This document shows, piece after piece, positions 9,001 to 21,370 of a stretch of 64,000 bases of DNA. A program made the translations under genes and the position numbers. This DNA comes from Rhinopomastus cyanomelas. Lineage: Eukaryota; Chordata; Aves; Bucerotiformes; Rhinopomastidae. Every line of letters begins with the position of its first letter. Position 1 is the stretch's first letter. Under the pieces are notes generated by a model that was not told the DNA's origin, made no database searches, and worked only from the letters and a program-made list of their open reading frames with translations. The stretch lies in assembly GCA_013400115.1 (NCBI GenBank), contig VXBP01003607.1:248310-312309 (forward strand), in the 5' to 3' direction.

Positions 9001-12000
9001 CATCTCTTTTCTGAAGTTATGTGACGGTTCTTTTCACCAAAAGCACCAGGCAGCAGTTGCAATGCTGATAGGGTACAGAAGGCTGGGATTTAGGACAGGT
9101 CATACCCACCTAGCTCATCCCTGAATCGCAATGCAACCAGCTATCCCATGGATTTGCAGCCCCGCTGAACATCCCACAGGAGCTGGAGAGGAAGCTGAGT
9201 GCCTGAGAAAAGAGGTTTCTCACTAGGTGTGAGGAGACACACATATGCACACATCTGCAGTGCAGAGTGGAGTTTGATGGGGGGGTTTGGAAAGTGCTTT
9301 TGATGTGTTTGGGGGAATGGTCATCTGCAGGGGAAGGATCTGGTCAGGCAGCCAAATCCTTTTAGGAATCAGGCGTGGTGTGCCGTGGTGTTAATTTAAC
9401 ACTGTTAATTTGTAAAGCAAATAAATAACTTCTGAACAAACAAGTCAGAGAACTGGAACCAGAAGGGGGTGGTACGTCAGCTCAGGGACTCGTGCTTAAG
9501 AAGTCCGATAGATTCTGATAACAACTGGAAATTGTTCAGTGGATTAGCGTCTAAAGCCAGTTTGGCTTCAAGTAATGACAAGCCTGAGCGGCAGTGCCAA
9601 TGGATCCAAGTGACTCCCCCTTTAGGCTGTTGTTGCTTGTGTTGTGGTTCCAGGTTGGGTCCCCAGACATGAGCCCAGTCCCCTCTGAGCTTAAGAGATG
9701 TCCTAACCCAGAAAACTGAACAGAGGAGGGAGCCGTCTTTGCTTTTGCTCCAGAGACCTTACTCCTTCCTCTCTGCCTGTGGCTGCAGCCCCTCCCTTTG
9801 CCCTCCCAAGCCCTGACACAAGCTCTTCCTGGGGACATGGGGCTAATGCAGGGAACTGACCGACTCCTGCGTGAGGCCACGTCCTGTCTAGGCATTCAGA
9901 GTCAAAAGGCTACTGTGGGTCTTGTCCCAGTTTACATCTGGCAAGAGCTGGCTCCTGTGGAAAGTTCCATGCTGTTTGACTTGGTGATGGAGATGGTTCA
10001 CCTGTGTGCCTCAGAAGAGACGTATTCTGCTAAAACAAGGTCTACATTTGTTTCTGCAGGGCTTTGCTCTTCAGCAGAAGCTGGCCCCATGCAGCTGGAT
10101 GCCGGGTCAGGATGTCTGGATTCCCCTCAGATTGTGCCTTGGCCATCAAGGAGAACACCTCAACTGCAAACCCTAACTGGGTACAATTAGGGGCTATGCC
10201 CTGTGCACTCTGGATGGTCCTGAGACGTGGCCAGTCAGTTTGAAACTCTCCATTGGCTTGGATGGGCTTTCAACCAGACACTACACAATTCAACAGAGTA
10301 ATTAACAAAGCTGTAACTGAAGAGGTCTCCATGGAGATTGACAGCATCACCTTCCAGCTGGTACATTCTCTGCCTCCTATTCTAAATGTGTTCTCGCTGT
10401 CTTCCTGGCTGTAATCCATAAGGTTAGTTAAATCTTCCAACATTTGTGATACATCAGTGCAGCAGAGAGAAGGACAAAGGAGGGAGCAGAGAAAGAAATA
10501 ACCCAGAGCCTTAAGGAAAGCAACAGAAACTGCTCAGACATATATAGCCAGAGTTTTGAATGGGATTAGGTAGAACAGCACCTCTGCCTGCCTGTCACTT
10601 GCAAATTCTTGCTAATACTTTAGGAGCTTATTGGAGGTCAGCACCAAACACCCAAACAGGCTAATCTGTATTATAGACACATAATCAAAGTCACAAGGTT
10701 TTACATAATATATATTGGTGACACAAGAAGTGTTTGTTCGAATAATTTTGTCATCAAGCTTAGTGGCCATGAAAGCCTCTACTGTGCACTAACCTGGTTT
10801 TCCCATGGCCACTGGTTTGACAGACTCCTCAAAGCAATCAAGAAGGAGCTGAGAAAGTCCAAACTAAGCCTATGGGCTGAAACACTGACAGTATTGGGTT
10901 TCCAGCCATGGCAAAGTTAAAAAAGGATGCGTGTGTGAGAGCTGGAAAGGGCTGTGCTTGAGCTGCAGCTCCAGACTTGCAAACAAATGGCTGTAGGTAC
11001 AATTTTTGCATTGGTCTTTTTTTTTCCAGACCATTTTGGGACAGCAGCAAACCCCACCTCACACTCGCACATCACTGCAGGGATTTCACGGACAAACTGA
11101 TGTCACTTGACCCACTTGTGAGCTTTATAGTCTCTTCCAGAGAGGTGCAAGCTGTAGCACAGAGGGAGTAAGTGGTCTGGGCTCACAGAGACGGTGGCAG
11201 AGGTAGGAATGGGTCCCTGAGCAGATAACAATTCCATAGTGACAAATCTAATTGATTTAAAACGGAAATTAGTTTTGGTTATGTATGGAAAGGTCCGATT
11301 TTCCACCCTGCATGGAGCTCGGTAACTGGGGTGCTGCAGAAACACAAAAGGAAAAACGTGTAAAATTACAAAAGCAGAAACACAAAAGGAACAAGAATTG
11401 AAGAGCATTTTCTCTGCAATGGGAAGAGACAAAGTCTCAGCTCATGCCATGGGTTGAGGAGATGATGTAAAGATTTTCCAGGCACATAGGTCAGCTTGTT
11501 CTCATGGTTGATGCACAGTGAAGCCAAAGGTTTTGTGAGGGTACTCCTGTCCCCCCGTTGCACTGCAGGAGCTCACCCCACCGAACTGAAGTGCCTCATT
11601 AGGAATCCCTTTTACCCTGGACTTCCCCACAACCAACAGAGAGAGAGAGCAAGAGCCATACCAGGCGGACATCTGCAGAGGAGAAATCAGAACTTGGGAG
11701 GGCTAACTCATCCTCTAGATTTGCCGCAGTTCACATGCTGCTACCATGTGAACCCAGGGCTAAAATCACTGCAGCGGCTTTTACAGGCTCCTGTGAAAGC
11801 GCCTTTGTGGAAGCAGAGCTGACTGAACTGGCCTTCGGGTCCAGAAAAATCAAGCGCTGGATGGGATTTCCAAGAGTGTTTGGCTGTCACTTCGCCTGGC
11901 GTCCCTTTGAAGTCAGCGGAATATTTACCATCGACTTCAATCAGAGCAAAATCAGGCCATTACCGAGCGTGTTTGAAACACTTGCTTCTAACGATGCTCC

Positions 12001-15000
12001 GGTTCCTTTGTACTTCCCTGCTCAGAGGCAGCCTGCTGTGTCTATCATTAAAACACAATCCTAGCAATTGGTGAGATAACGCAAGGAGCCCAACGCGCAG
12101 GCCCTAGAGGTGCAGGAAAATTGTAATGCTTAAACCACATGAATCCCTTCAGCGCTACCTACAATTGCTCTGCCGGCCACCATCGCGTCAGGCAGTCAGG
12201 GGCTGGTTGTAGACAGCACTGCCATGGAAAAGAAAGCGCCACGTCTCGGTGAGTCCTGCTGCCACGCAGGCTGCAGGTGGACTCTTCACGCTGCAAACAA
12301 CAAAACACCAAAATAGAACCGTACGTTGAATTAGCTCAAATCGGAAAGAGTCGCAATGAATAGGAGCCGTTGAATACAGATAGGCACCCCGTTGCCAGGG
12401 CAGGCAGCGCTGGCTTGCTGCTCTAGAGATCAATGGCAGTAGATCACTACTGCTTTGCAGACGTCGCTTGCACCTCCAGCCTGAGTTCAGAGCTGCTGCC
12501 AGATCTGCTGGGAGAGGAACACCCTGTTTGAACCAGGCCTGCTTTTAGTCTCATTTGGGTGTTTCCAGTAATGGTGTCAGTGGCCCAGAAGAGCCATCAT
12601 TGCAGCCAAGCAGTGCTGAGCATGTGCTGCCTCGCATCTAGTGGAAAAGAGGACACAGGGCAAACTGAAGCATAACCGGCCAACTCTGGGAAACACCCTT
12701 AATGCACCCAGCTTCCCAGGTAGGGGACTGCTTCTGGCAGAGGTCACTCTGAGTGTGACTAGAGGACAGGCTGAGCAAGTGCCGGGACAGTTATTAGCCA
12801 GCAAAACCAAACGCAGGCAGTAATACTTCAGTTGAAAAGAATTTTGTCCTAATTTAGATGGAAATTCCAAGAAGACAGAATTGATGCTAAAAGTATTTCA
12901 TTGCAGAAATGGAAATAGTTCCATTCTGTGAAAATAAATTAGTGTTTATAGCAAAGTTTTGGATACCAAGTCCTCAGAGGAGTTCTGGGACTTCCAGGTT
13001 GTCTGGAGAAGCCAACACTCATTGCCTGATGAAAAGCCCAGTCACTGGGAGCTGCTCTGCATCTCCTGGAGAGGCTCCCAGCCACAGTGAGGGCTTCCAG
13101 ACATTGATAGATTCAGTGGGTTGGTAAAATTTCACAACGAAGCACAAAACCAGTCAAATCTGCAGCATTTTTGTCTCACCTCACAGACTTTCAGCTCAGA
13201 CTGCATCCACTAAAAAGTTCATGAACCTTCCAGAAGGATCAGCTCAGAGTGACAGAGAGATGGCACCTTCGTGCTGAAGCCACAGGGAACTGACGCTTGC
13301 AGAGCAAGCCAGAACACTGGATCCTCAAAGAAGAAAGATGACAGCTGGGGTGGGGTTAAATGCAATTGCACTGTATATGAGTTGAGTCACATCACAACCA
13401 AAAGCACGGTGACGTTTCTATATTGAATTACCTTTCAGACAAGCAAACAATACCGGTGGGGTGGAAAGCAGGGCCTTGGGACTCCGAGACTTCCATGGCT
13501 GTTCTGTGTGAGGCTCCACAAGTGATTTTCCTCCCTGAAAGTAAATAAAGGAGGTTAAATTAGGGATATTTGCAAACTGAAGTGAATGTGTGCAATAGGT
13601 TTAATAATATTCATTAGCCTCCTATGTGTGGAGCTACACTAATTCACGTTCCTTGAGAAACACAAGCAACTTTGGTGGAAGATGTGCTGAGCACATGCGA
13701 GGCCTGCACCTCACCTTTGTCCTGGGCTTCCACCCAAACTCAGCTGGGACCAAGCACAGGAACTCAAGATGGGGAACCATCACAAAGGCACCAGTTCAGC
13801 TCTGAGGTTTTCAGTGTCTCCTACAGCCACAGCAGAGCTGCCAGACTTGGGACCATCTCCCTTGGCACACCATGGATTAGTTGCCTGTGTCTCCTCAAGT
13901 GCTGCTATGAAGCTACCTGTGGAACTAACGGCTACTTACTAAAACCTGCAGCAAAACGAGGTCCTCGAGCCTCTCTGCTGCAGCCACAGTCCTCTGTAGT
14001 TTGGCTTCCTCATGCTCAGCTGGTGACAGCCTCTTTGTCCAGCCTGTACACCATGCAGGGAGATGACTGGTCCAGTGTGAAAGGTTCTGACCCTTCAATG
14101 ATGCTGCTGAGGCTGGGATTGCAGTTTCTTGGCTTTCCAGGGCTGATTTCCTTAACTCAGAGGTTAACTGGTAGAGTGGGTCTTGCACCACATTGAGGAT
14201 GATGGAGAACAGGGATTCGGAGAAGGGGCTTAGTCTCTCCTGCCCTGGGGCAGGATGGATTCATTTCCAACATCTGAGCTTCACAGTCTTGGCAATCCGA
14301 AGACACTAACTCCATGGCCTCTTCAAATTATCTATGGGAAACATAAGTCTGTGCCTCTGAGAGAGAGACAGAAAGCGCTAGGCCAGTGAACAACAACCCT
14401 CTGAGCCTGGCTTTTCCCCATATCTCACTGATAACTGGTTGATTATCTTCCTTTTGTACCCTCTTTGCCTCTTGCTGTGCTGTTTCAGACAGAATAAACC
14501 TGGCAGTAATGAGCCATCATCAAACTGGCAATTGCTTCCTGCCCCGCTTACGTTAGCAGAGAAAGAGAACGCAAATGGTGATTAGTCGTATGTCTGCACT
14601 CAAAGATAAAACCCCCGAGCAGAAGCCATCTGCCGAGGCATAAAATAATAATTCTGGCGCTAGCCCTGTCTGAGTGCAGGGCCATCAGCTCACACCGAAA
14701 TGCAGCCGTGGCAGGCCTAATGCTGAGCTCTAGCAGGTGGCCCATCACCCCGTAATAAACTCCCTGACGTTATTGATTTCCCCCCCAAACTGAGCCCTTT
14801 TGTCTAACTACATTAACTTCTGCTTACTGAGCATCTGCGCATGAGGCGCCATCACAACAGCGGTGGCTTGTTGCAGGGAGCAGTCGCTGCTCTCGGCGTG
14901 CCCCTGGTTCCCCAGTCCTGCCCCTACACGCCATGATCTGCCCAGGCAGGTTGTTTCTGAAGTCAAGACGAGCAGTGGTTGGTCATGGGTGCTTACAGGG

Positions 15001-15216
15001 AACCCTGACAAAAAGCTGAACCAGGGGGAAGCTGCAATATGCTTCCACTGCTAATTGTGCATTTGGACAGCCCCCAGAAATGGGACCCAGGCAGGACAGT
15101 GCACACCTTCAGCCCACACCTGCCCCTGCTCATGTGCATGAACTGCTCATGTGCATGAACTTCCAAAGCGTGTGGCCCGCACAGCTTTTGCCTTGGCTCT
15201 GCTGCTTGAAGGTGTC

Positions 15217-15289
15217 TCATATGGTGTCAAAACTCCATCTCCCTCAGTCAACCTCATGGGTGTCAAAAATCCATCTCCTTTAGCCAACC
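15217..15289. repeat. 36-37-bp imperfect tandem duplication
   Basis: Two adjacent copies (15217-15253 and 15254-15289) share the frame TCAT..GGTGTCAAAA.TCCATCTCC..(C/T)AG.CAACC, followed by another TCATGGGG. Nearby at 15128-15161 the 17-mer GCTCATGTGCATGAACT occurs twice in a row. Both look like local slippage duplications in intergenic DNA. Confidence 0.85.
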
Positions 15290-16525
15290 TCATGGGGACG
15301 GGGGGGATAAGCAGCCTTCTAAGGTGTGCAGAAGGGCTCCTGGCTGGATGCTGGGTTCCTGCTTGAAGGAGACGATGTGTGTGGCCCTTGGCAGTCCAAA
15401 TCAAGCTGAAGACGTCATCCCGAGGCGTTATCTGGAGTTGTGTGTGGTTTTGGAAGCAACATTACTGTTTGAGGCAAGTGGCTGGCAGCTGTGCTTGAGA
15501 GGGATCTGGCAGTGCCGCTGCCTCTCCAGTGTCTGGTGATCAGCTTTAAGTGCAAAAAGCATTGAACACTCACTGGAACATCACTGCTTTCTAAATGAGG
15601 CAGAGGGGTGTTTTAAGTACTTCTGAGTCCAGGCCTTCCATTTTTCATGAGTGCGTGGACAAGGAGCCACCTAAAGAGCGTGAAGGATGGTGGCGAGTCT
15701 GAAGAGCCATGGTCTTGGCACTGCCAACAGGATTGGGGGCCCGCTGGCAGGGTGGACAGTGCCTGCTTTGGAAGAAGGGGCAGGTTTCTGGGCCAGGAAG
15801 TGAAGGGAGCTCATTATGAGTCCTGCTGTGCCACTCTGCCCTGTGTGGAGGTCCTCAAGGACCAGGGTCTTTGCTTTAAGCTAAGCCTAAAGGCAGAAGA
15901 TGTCTAGCAAAGGCACTCAGGTCCAGCCTTCAACCCTCTGGCTTGTGTCTCACTGTGGTGGGTGCTGAGGGCATCAGGCAAGTGCAGTGCCCACTGCAGC
16001 CGTGAGCCCTTGTGCTGGGGCTCTCGGGGCTGCAGTCAGCAAACCAGCCCCCAGCAGGGATGAATCGCGCTGTGCTGGGAGAGGGGGTGGGTTGTGTTGG
16101 CAAAACTGCTGTGAGTGGTGTCGGGCCCACGCGGCACAAGAGAAGAGTTCGGGAAGGGCCCCTTTGCAGATCAGTGGGAGATGGGAGCCTTCACATCACA
16201 GCAGGGCGGTTCCTGCCAAGAGCCCTGCCACAGTGAAACCAGCAGATCAATCCACCATCCACTGAGCACCTCCAGATGAGGGTTGCTTGTTTGGCCTAAT
16301 AAATACGATCAGCATTTTGCTGTTCCTGTAACCTTGTTAAGATAAAACACCAAACACCACAGTCACACCAGAGAGCCACATTTCCCTCCCCCATCAGAAA
16401 GGGTCACCCCAAATGTAGGATCAACACTTTGTGCAACAGCGACACCCCGTAGGAGCCCGACAAGAGCAAGACAAAGGGCAAAGAAATTATCCTTTACATA
16501 AACACAGTCAAAGTTAAGCAAATCC

Positions 16526-16815
16526 TAGAATCATAGAATCATTAGGGATTGGAAGAGACCCCAAAAGATCATCCAGTCCAGTCCCCCTGCCACAGCAGGA
16601 TCACTTCACTGGAGAAGTTATGGAATCAGAATCACTCAAGGTTGGAAGGGACCACCTGATCATCCAGTTCCAACCCCCGCCACCAAGCTGGTAAACCCCA
16701 CCCTAGACCAGGCTGGCCAGAGCCCCATCCAGCCTAGCCTTAAACACCCCCAGGGATGGGGCCCCAACCACCTCCCTGGGCAACCCATTCCAGGCCCTCA
16801 CCACTCTCACCATTC
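16526..16815 (-). mobile_element. CR1 LINE 3'-end fragment
   Basis: Minus-strand CR1 tail. The plus strand reads AATCATAGAATCATTAGGGA, then the doubled terminal module (GATCATCCAGT..., and again GATCATCCAGTTCCAACCCC), then the block ACCCCACCCTAGACCAGGCT and CACCTCCCTGGGCAACCCAT. The same module order appears in the elements at 2921-3860 and 61915-62542, so the three belong to one subfamily. The 5' side is truncated. Confidence 0.9.
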
Positions 16816-19056
16816 CTAGCCGTATCCAGGACCCTGGGCATCCTAGAAGGGCTTTGCAGGTGGTGTCAGATGGATGTATGTGGAGGGCAGGCTGGTCAGA
16901 CACTGCACGTCCTGTCCCCACTGCTGGGAACAAGTCCAGGCTGTTGCTTTGTGCCGTCAGGGCTCAGGTTTTTCCATCTGAGATCCAGAGAAAGCTCATC
17001 CCAGCTCCCCACGCAGCAGACTCAGATCAGGTCTAAGAAAAGGGGGCTTAGGGGAAAGTAGTGGGATTTCTTTTAAGGCTTTAACCCATTTGGGAAAGTT
17101 TTTATCACATCGGTATCTGATATGGACAGGGTAAAATAAGCCACAAATTCAGCATTCCTAATGGATTTGTTCATAGAAAAGGAGAACAAGAACATTTTGT
17201 TTCTTACATTAAAGAAAACACGCACAGTGCTTCATAAATAAGAAATAACAGAAACACTATGCCCAGGGACCTTGACAAAGATCCCAATTCATGGCTGGCA
17301 TTAGCTGGTGTTGTGCTGGAGTTCCCAGTCAGATCCACTGAGGTCAGCGGAGTTAAACTAATTTAAACCAGGTGAGAAAACAGCCCTCAGTGAGCCCAGG
17401 ATGCTGAGGGCATTAGGCGGAGCTTGGCTGACTGGGGTCCCCACTGTCCCGGAGCTAACCCAAGGCAGCCTGCACAGTGGTGTCTCCTCCTGTTGAGTAA
17501 CAGCACGTCTAGGGTGTCCTGGCAGGGATGGGGCAGCTGCTGGAGGTTGTTAGAGTCCCTGCTGTCTCCTCTGGCCTCCAGAGCTGCCTGCCCCCATCAA
17601 TAGGGAGATTTATAGGGCTGCTTTCCTCTCTGTCCCGGCTGTATTCAAGTGGCCAAGGGTCTGACCCTTCATGGGGCTGGGCACTCCCTGTCCCTGGAGC
17701 AGCAGGAGCTGGAAGGGCACAAGTGTCTGTCCTGTTCCCATTGGATTAGGCCAGAACTTGATTCCCAAGAAGCTTCCTATGAAGAGTCTTGGTGAAAGCA
17801 CGATTCCTCAGTCACAGTGTTAGCGCAGTGACCCAACGAAAACACAAATGGGATCAGTGACATCTGCTTTGCCCTTTTTCCCTATGGGATGTCCCTGTCC
17901 CTCTCACTGTGGCAAGTGCTGGCCCAACATTTGGAGTGACAGTACATCAAATCCAGATACTCAAATGGCCTTTTGTGGAACAACCCTCCTGCCCTGCAAT
18001 AGCGACACGTTTAAATCAGTGGGGTTGCATGTCCTGTGTGACTGCTCCTTCAGCTGCGCTCTGCCATCCTGCCTGTCATGCACTGAGCACCGTACCTGGG
18101 AGCCAAAAGTAGAAAGCTGCTGTGGGACTTACCTGTCCCTGGAGAATATCACTCTGGGTGGAGGAGGACACAGTAAAGCAGAAGACTGCTCTATCTGATG
18201 TAAGCCAGTGTCTGATTCTTCCGAGCGCCACTGCTTCCTCACAGCTGGAATGTTCCTCTGGGCAAAGGATCCCCTTGGTGTGGGAAGGATAAGTAACCCC
18301 ATAAGATAGTGTTATTTTTAACTCTTTGGAAGGAAGTCCCACCTGGGGTAGCCCACACTAGTGGGTCTTTCACACAGCATGGCCAAAGTTTGACAGAAGA
18401 TGGCTTTCTGGCACAGAGAGGAGATGAACGTACTAGCTCCTCACCTCTGCACTAGTGGGTAAGGGGGTAAAATAGCCTGAAAAGACTCAAGATGTCAGGG
18501 AAGAATTGCATCCATGGGTACACAGTGGCAATGTTATGGACTGAGGGCAAGTCCCTGCACATATAGTGGCCATCAGGGTCATCAGAGCAGCATCTCCAGT
18601 GCCTGGGATACCTGCATGCTTCGAGCCCCACATGCAGCTGGTTTCAGAGCTTATCTGTAGTCAGTTTTACAATATAAAGTGTCTTTGTTTGGTCAACAGA
18701 ACCACAAATACATGCGATTTTGTTGTTAATAGAACCGTCAGAATTTTAAGTACCTCTCGGGACTGTGTCGCTTTTGGTTCGCTTTCCTCAGCATCGCAGG
18801 GTGCTGCGTCTGTCGTTGTAAACAAGTCCTGAATAAAACATTTTGCGCACAGCCGCACTTTGTACCAATGTCATGCAGGTCTGTGAAGTTTCAGAGCGAC
18901 TAAAGAATCTGCAAACCGCTGCCTGGCACTTGACTTCGCTTCTTACAAGCAGCTAATTTGGAAGTTGCATGAAATTCAAATGCTGTGCCTGTGGGGAATG
19001 CGGTCACACAAAGTGAAACTCCCAGAGCCTCTGCGATAAGCCTGGGTTGCCACAGA
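16816..19056. other. Intergenic DNA, nothing recognised
   Basis: About 2.2 kb between two CR1 fragments. Open frames here are short, overlap on both strands and match no family I know. No RNA gene or long repeat is visible. Confidence 0.55.
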
Positions 19057-19455
19057 AATCACAGAATAGTTTCGCCTGGAAGAGACCTCAAGATCATCGA
19101 GTCCAGCTTTTTCCTAGCCCTATCAGCACCACTAAACCCTGACCCCCAATAAACATCTACCCACCTCCAGGTATGGTGACCCAACCTTGTTCCTGGGCTG
19201 CTGTTCCAACACCTGACAACCCTTTCCGTAAAGAAATTCCTCTTGACATCCTACCTGAACCCACCCTGGCACAGCTTAAGGCCATTTTTCATTGTCCTAT
19301 CACTGGCCACTAGGGAGCACAGACAAACCCCCACCTCTCTACAACCTCCTTTCAAGTAGCTGTAGACAGCAATAAGGTCCCCCCTCAGCCTCCTCTTCTC
19401 CAGGCTAAACAGCCCCAGCTCCCTCAGCCATTCCTCATACAACACAAATGCCACA
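19057..19455 (-). mobile_element. CR1 LINE 3' fragment, second subfamily
   Basis: Minus-strand CR1 covering the C-terminal RT-ORF tail (GLFSLEKRRLRGDLIAVYSY is readable) through the 3'UTR to an end near 19057 (CACAGAATAG). Its 3'UTR has a single terminal module and a TTTTTCCTAGCCCTATCAGC block, unlike the doubled module of the other copies, so it is a different CR1 subfamily. Confidence 0.88.
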
Positions 19456-19745
19456 GCCAGCAGGTCAGCTCCAGGCTGATCTCCTTTGATTTCAGAGGTG
19501 AACCCAGTGGGTCACTGTGCTCTGCTGCCTTGCCCCAGGGGAGGAGCAGGAGCCCCATGGCCTGAGGCACTGACAGCATGGTGACCCAGTTCAGCGCTGG
19601 CTGTACTGGTTGGCACTCAGGGAAGAATTAGGCCCAAACTCACCCATGGAAAACAACTTTGGTTTAATAAACCCAACCGGAAACTGTGCTAAGGTAAGGG
19701 GTGACTGTGCCTAGGTCTGTCAGCTTCACAGTACTCAGGGCTGGG

Positions 19746-19991
19746 GACCCTGGTGAGACCACACCTCCCCTGGTGAGACCACACCTGGAGTATTGTGTCC
19801 AGTTCTGGGCTCCTCAGTACAAGAGGGATGTGGAGCTGCTGGAGAGAGTTCAGCGTAGGGCAACAAAGATGATAAGAGAGGTGGAACACCTCCCTTATGA
19901 GGAGAGGTTGAGGGAGCTGGGTCTCTTTAGCTTGGATAAGAGGAGACTGAGGGGCGACCTCATTAATGTCTACAAATATTTGAGGGGTGGG
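19746..19991 (+). mobile_element. CR1 LINE fragment cut at an ambiguous base
   Basis: Plus-strand CR1 RT-ORF C-terminal segment: VRPHLEYCVQFWAPQYKRDV, then LRELGLFSLDKRRLRGDLIN, then YKYLRGG. At 19992 the sequence has an N and CR1 identity stops at once. The expected 3'UTR and tail are absent. A 20-bp tandem duplication (CTGGTGAGACCACACCTcCC twice) marks the 5' edge. The break at N suggests an assembly join rather than a biological end. Confidence 0.88.
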
Positions 19992-20906
19992 NGCCCTGCT
20001 GCACCCCACATGAGATGCAGGCCATGACCAGGTAAGTTTCTCCCTGGAGGCTTTGAATACCAGGCAGGATCTATCCAAGCTAGCCCAGAGCTCAGCCCAG
20101 AGGCTCTAATCCTGGAAGGTGCTGAGCAACTGTGGTTTGCGCCACTTGCCTCTGGCTTTTGGCACATGCTCAGTGCGGGCAGGATCAGCCCTTCGCTGTA
20201 ATAACCACGGAACGAGGAACTCAGCTTGACTGAACTCCCCCCCCGCCCCCCAATGCAAAAATGCTGTACATTCCTTTATGCAGGTTTCCATAGAGTTGAA
20301 CTTCTACTATTTTTTTGTTGTCGCCGTTAAAGGGGTCAGCAATGCACTGTACAATGGGATCTGGCTGTCGGGAAATGGGGAGGAATTCAGGGACACTTTT
20401 AGCATGTTGCTTAGTGCATTAAAGCAGCATCCTGGAACCCTCCCCACCAGAGAGAGGGAAAAAGCCGCGGGAGAAGTTACGAAGACACAGAGCTTTGTCA
20501 ATCCCGAGCTGAAATGAGTTATTTCTTCCCTCCTTCCTTTGTTAAAATATGATATTCTTGCTTTAATTGCTTCAATCCTATTACTTGTTCCTTTTAGCAA
20601 GCGATTGTGCAGCCCCTTGCCGTGGGGAAATCCCCTGCCTGCAGGTCCGTGTTATTTAGACAAGTCCCCTTTCAGAAGTAAATGCCATTCTTAGCATAGG
20701 GAAGTACTTTAGGTCTAAAGGGGTTAAGAAGGCCTCCCTGCATTCAGAAACATGCAGGGGTCCCACCGTGCCAGTTCCAGCCTTTTGAACTCTTTCCAGC
20801 TTTTTTTTCTTGCAACAAATCTGTCTGACTGCCACCAGGACATAGGAAGCGTGTGCCTGTCAAAGAAATCAAGTTTACTTTTTCTGACTTGTTAACAGAG
20901 GCAGGG

Positions 20907-20915
20907 TATAAATAG
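20907..20915 (+). promoter_or_regulatory. TATA box of WFIKKN2
   Basis: TATAAATAG in the context GGGTATAAATAGAGC is a near-ideal TATA box on the plus strand, 263 bases before the WFIKKN2 start codon. It predicts a transcription start near 20938 and a 5'UTR of roughly 230 nt if unspliced. A GTTAAC site lies just upstream. The region is not a strong CpG island, in keeping with a tissue-restricted gene. Confidence 0.72.
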
Positions 20916-21169
20916 AGCTAACTCTGCTCAGGCTATTAGCGTTTCTCTTAAAATAAGGGGGTGACTTCCTAGGACCTTTAATCCAATGAGGTCCAGACCA
21001 AGCTGCTCTATCAACACAGGCAGCGCAGGAGCTTGCTGAAGTTTTTACGGAAGTCAGGTGCATTTGGGTTCCTCAAAAATTTAGGGCTTACCTAAGAAAA
21101 AAACCAGCTAACCGACCCTAAGAACTACCTCCAGCTCGGTCACTGCCACTGCCTTGGAGAAGTTCTGAG

Positions 21170-21370
21170 ATGTTGTTGGTGCTATTCACTCGGTGGATGT
21201 GGATCTTGCTGGGGAAGAGCAGTGTCCTCTTGCTTCTGGAGGTCTCTCTGAAAGGGAGAGCTCTGCCTCCCATCCGCTACTCCCACGCTGGGATATGCCC
21301 CAATGACATGAACCCCAACCTGTGGGTAGACGCACAGAGCACCTGCAAGAGAGAGTGCGAAGCCGATCTG
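21170..21370 (+). CDS. WFIKKN2: WFIKKN2 coding exon 1 (signal peptide and start of WAP domain)
   Basis: Encodes residues 1-67 of a 570-residue secreted protein. The first ATG has a G at -3; a second in-frame ATG at codon 10 has a poorer context. Residues 1-31 form a signal peptide with a hydrophobic core (LLGKSSVLLLLEVS) and likely cleavage before LPPIRYSHAG. The mature N-terminus then runs GICPNDMNPNLWVDAQSTCK, the start of the WAP domain and almost invariant in vertebrate WFIKKN2. The exon ends in phase 0 at CTG followed by GTGAGT. WFIKKN2 (GASP-1) binds myostatin/GDF11-type ligands and propeptides outside the cell; that is known for the family, not shown here. Confidence 0.95.

Larger units (their letters stand above)
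5021..16525. other. Intergenic DNA, no supported gene
   Basis: About 11.5 kb without a recognisable coding exon. Contents that can be named are an LTR-like stretch near 5805-6000, a 17-bp perfect direct repeat (15128-15161), a 36-37-bp imperfect tandem duplication (15217-15289), and a short (AG)n run near 8388. The longest open frame (7271-7870, plus) is discussed as a finding but is not supported as a gene. An AT/TAAT-rich block at 14480-14790 could be regulatory. Confidence 0.6.

Noticed and set aside
13672..14196. 174-codon plus-strand open frame
   Set aside because: No ATG at its start, no domain, no splice context, and the opposite strand is open over part of it.
2700..21100. LUC7L3 expected between ANKRD40 and WFIKKN2 by mammalian order
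   Set aside because: No frame with its CCCH/CCHH zinc fingers or its Arg-Ser-rich tail is visible; it is probably outside the window.
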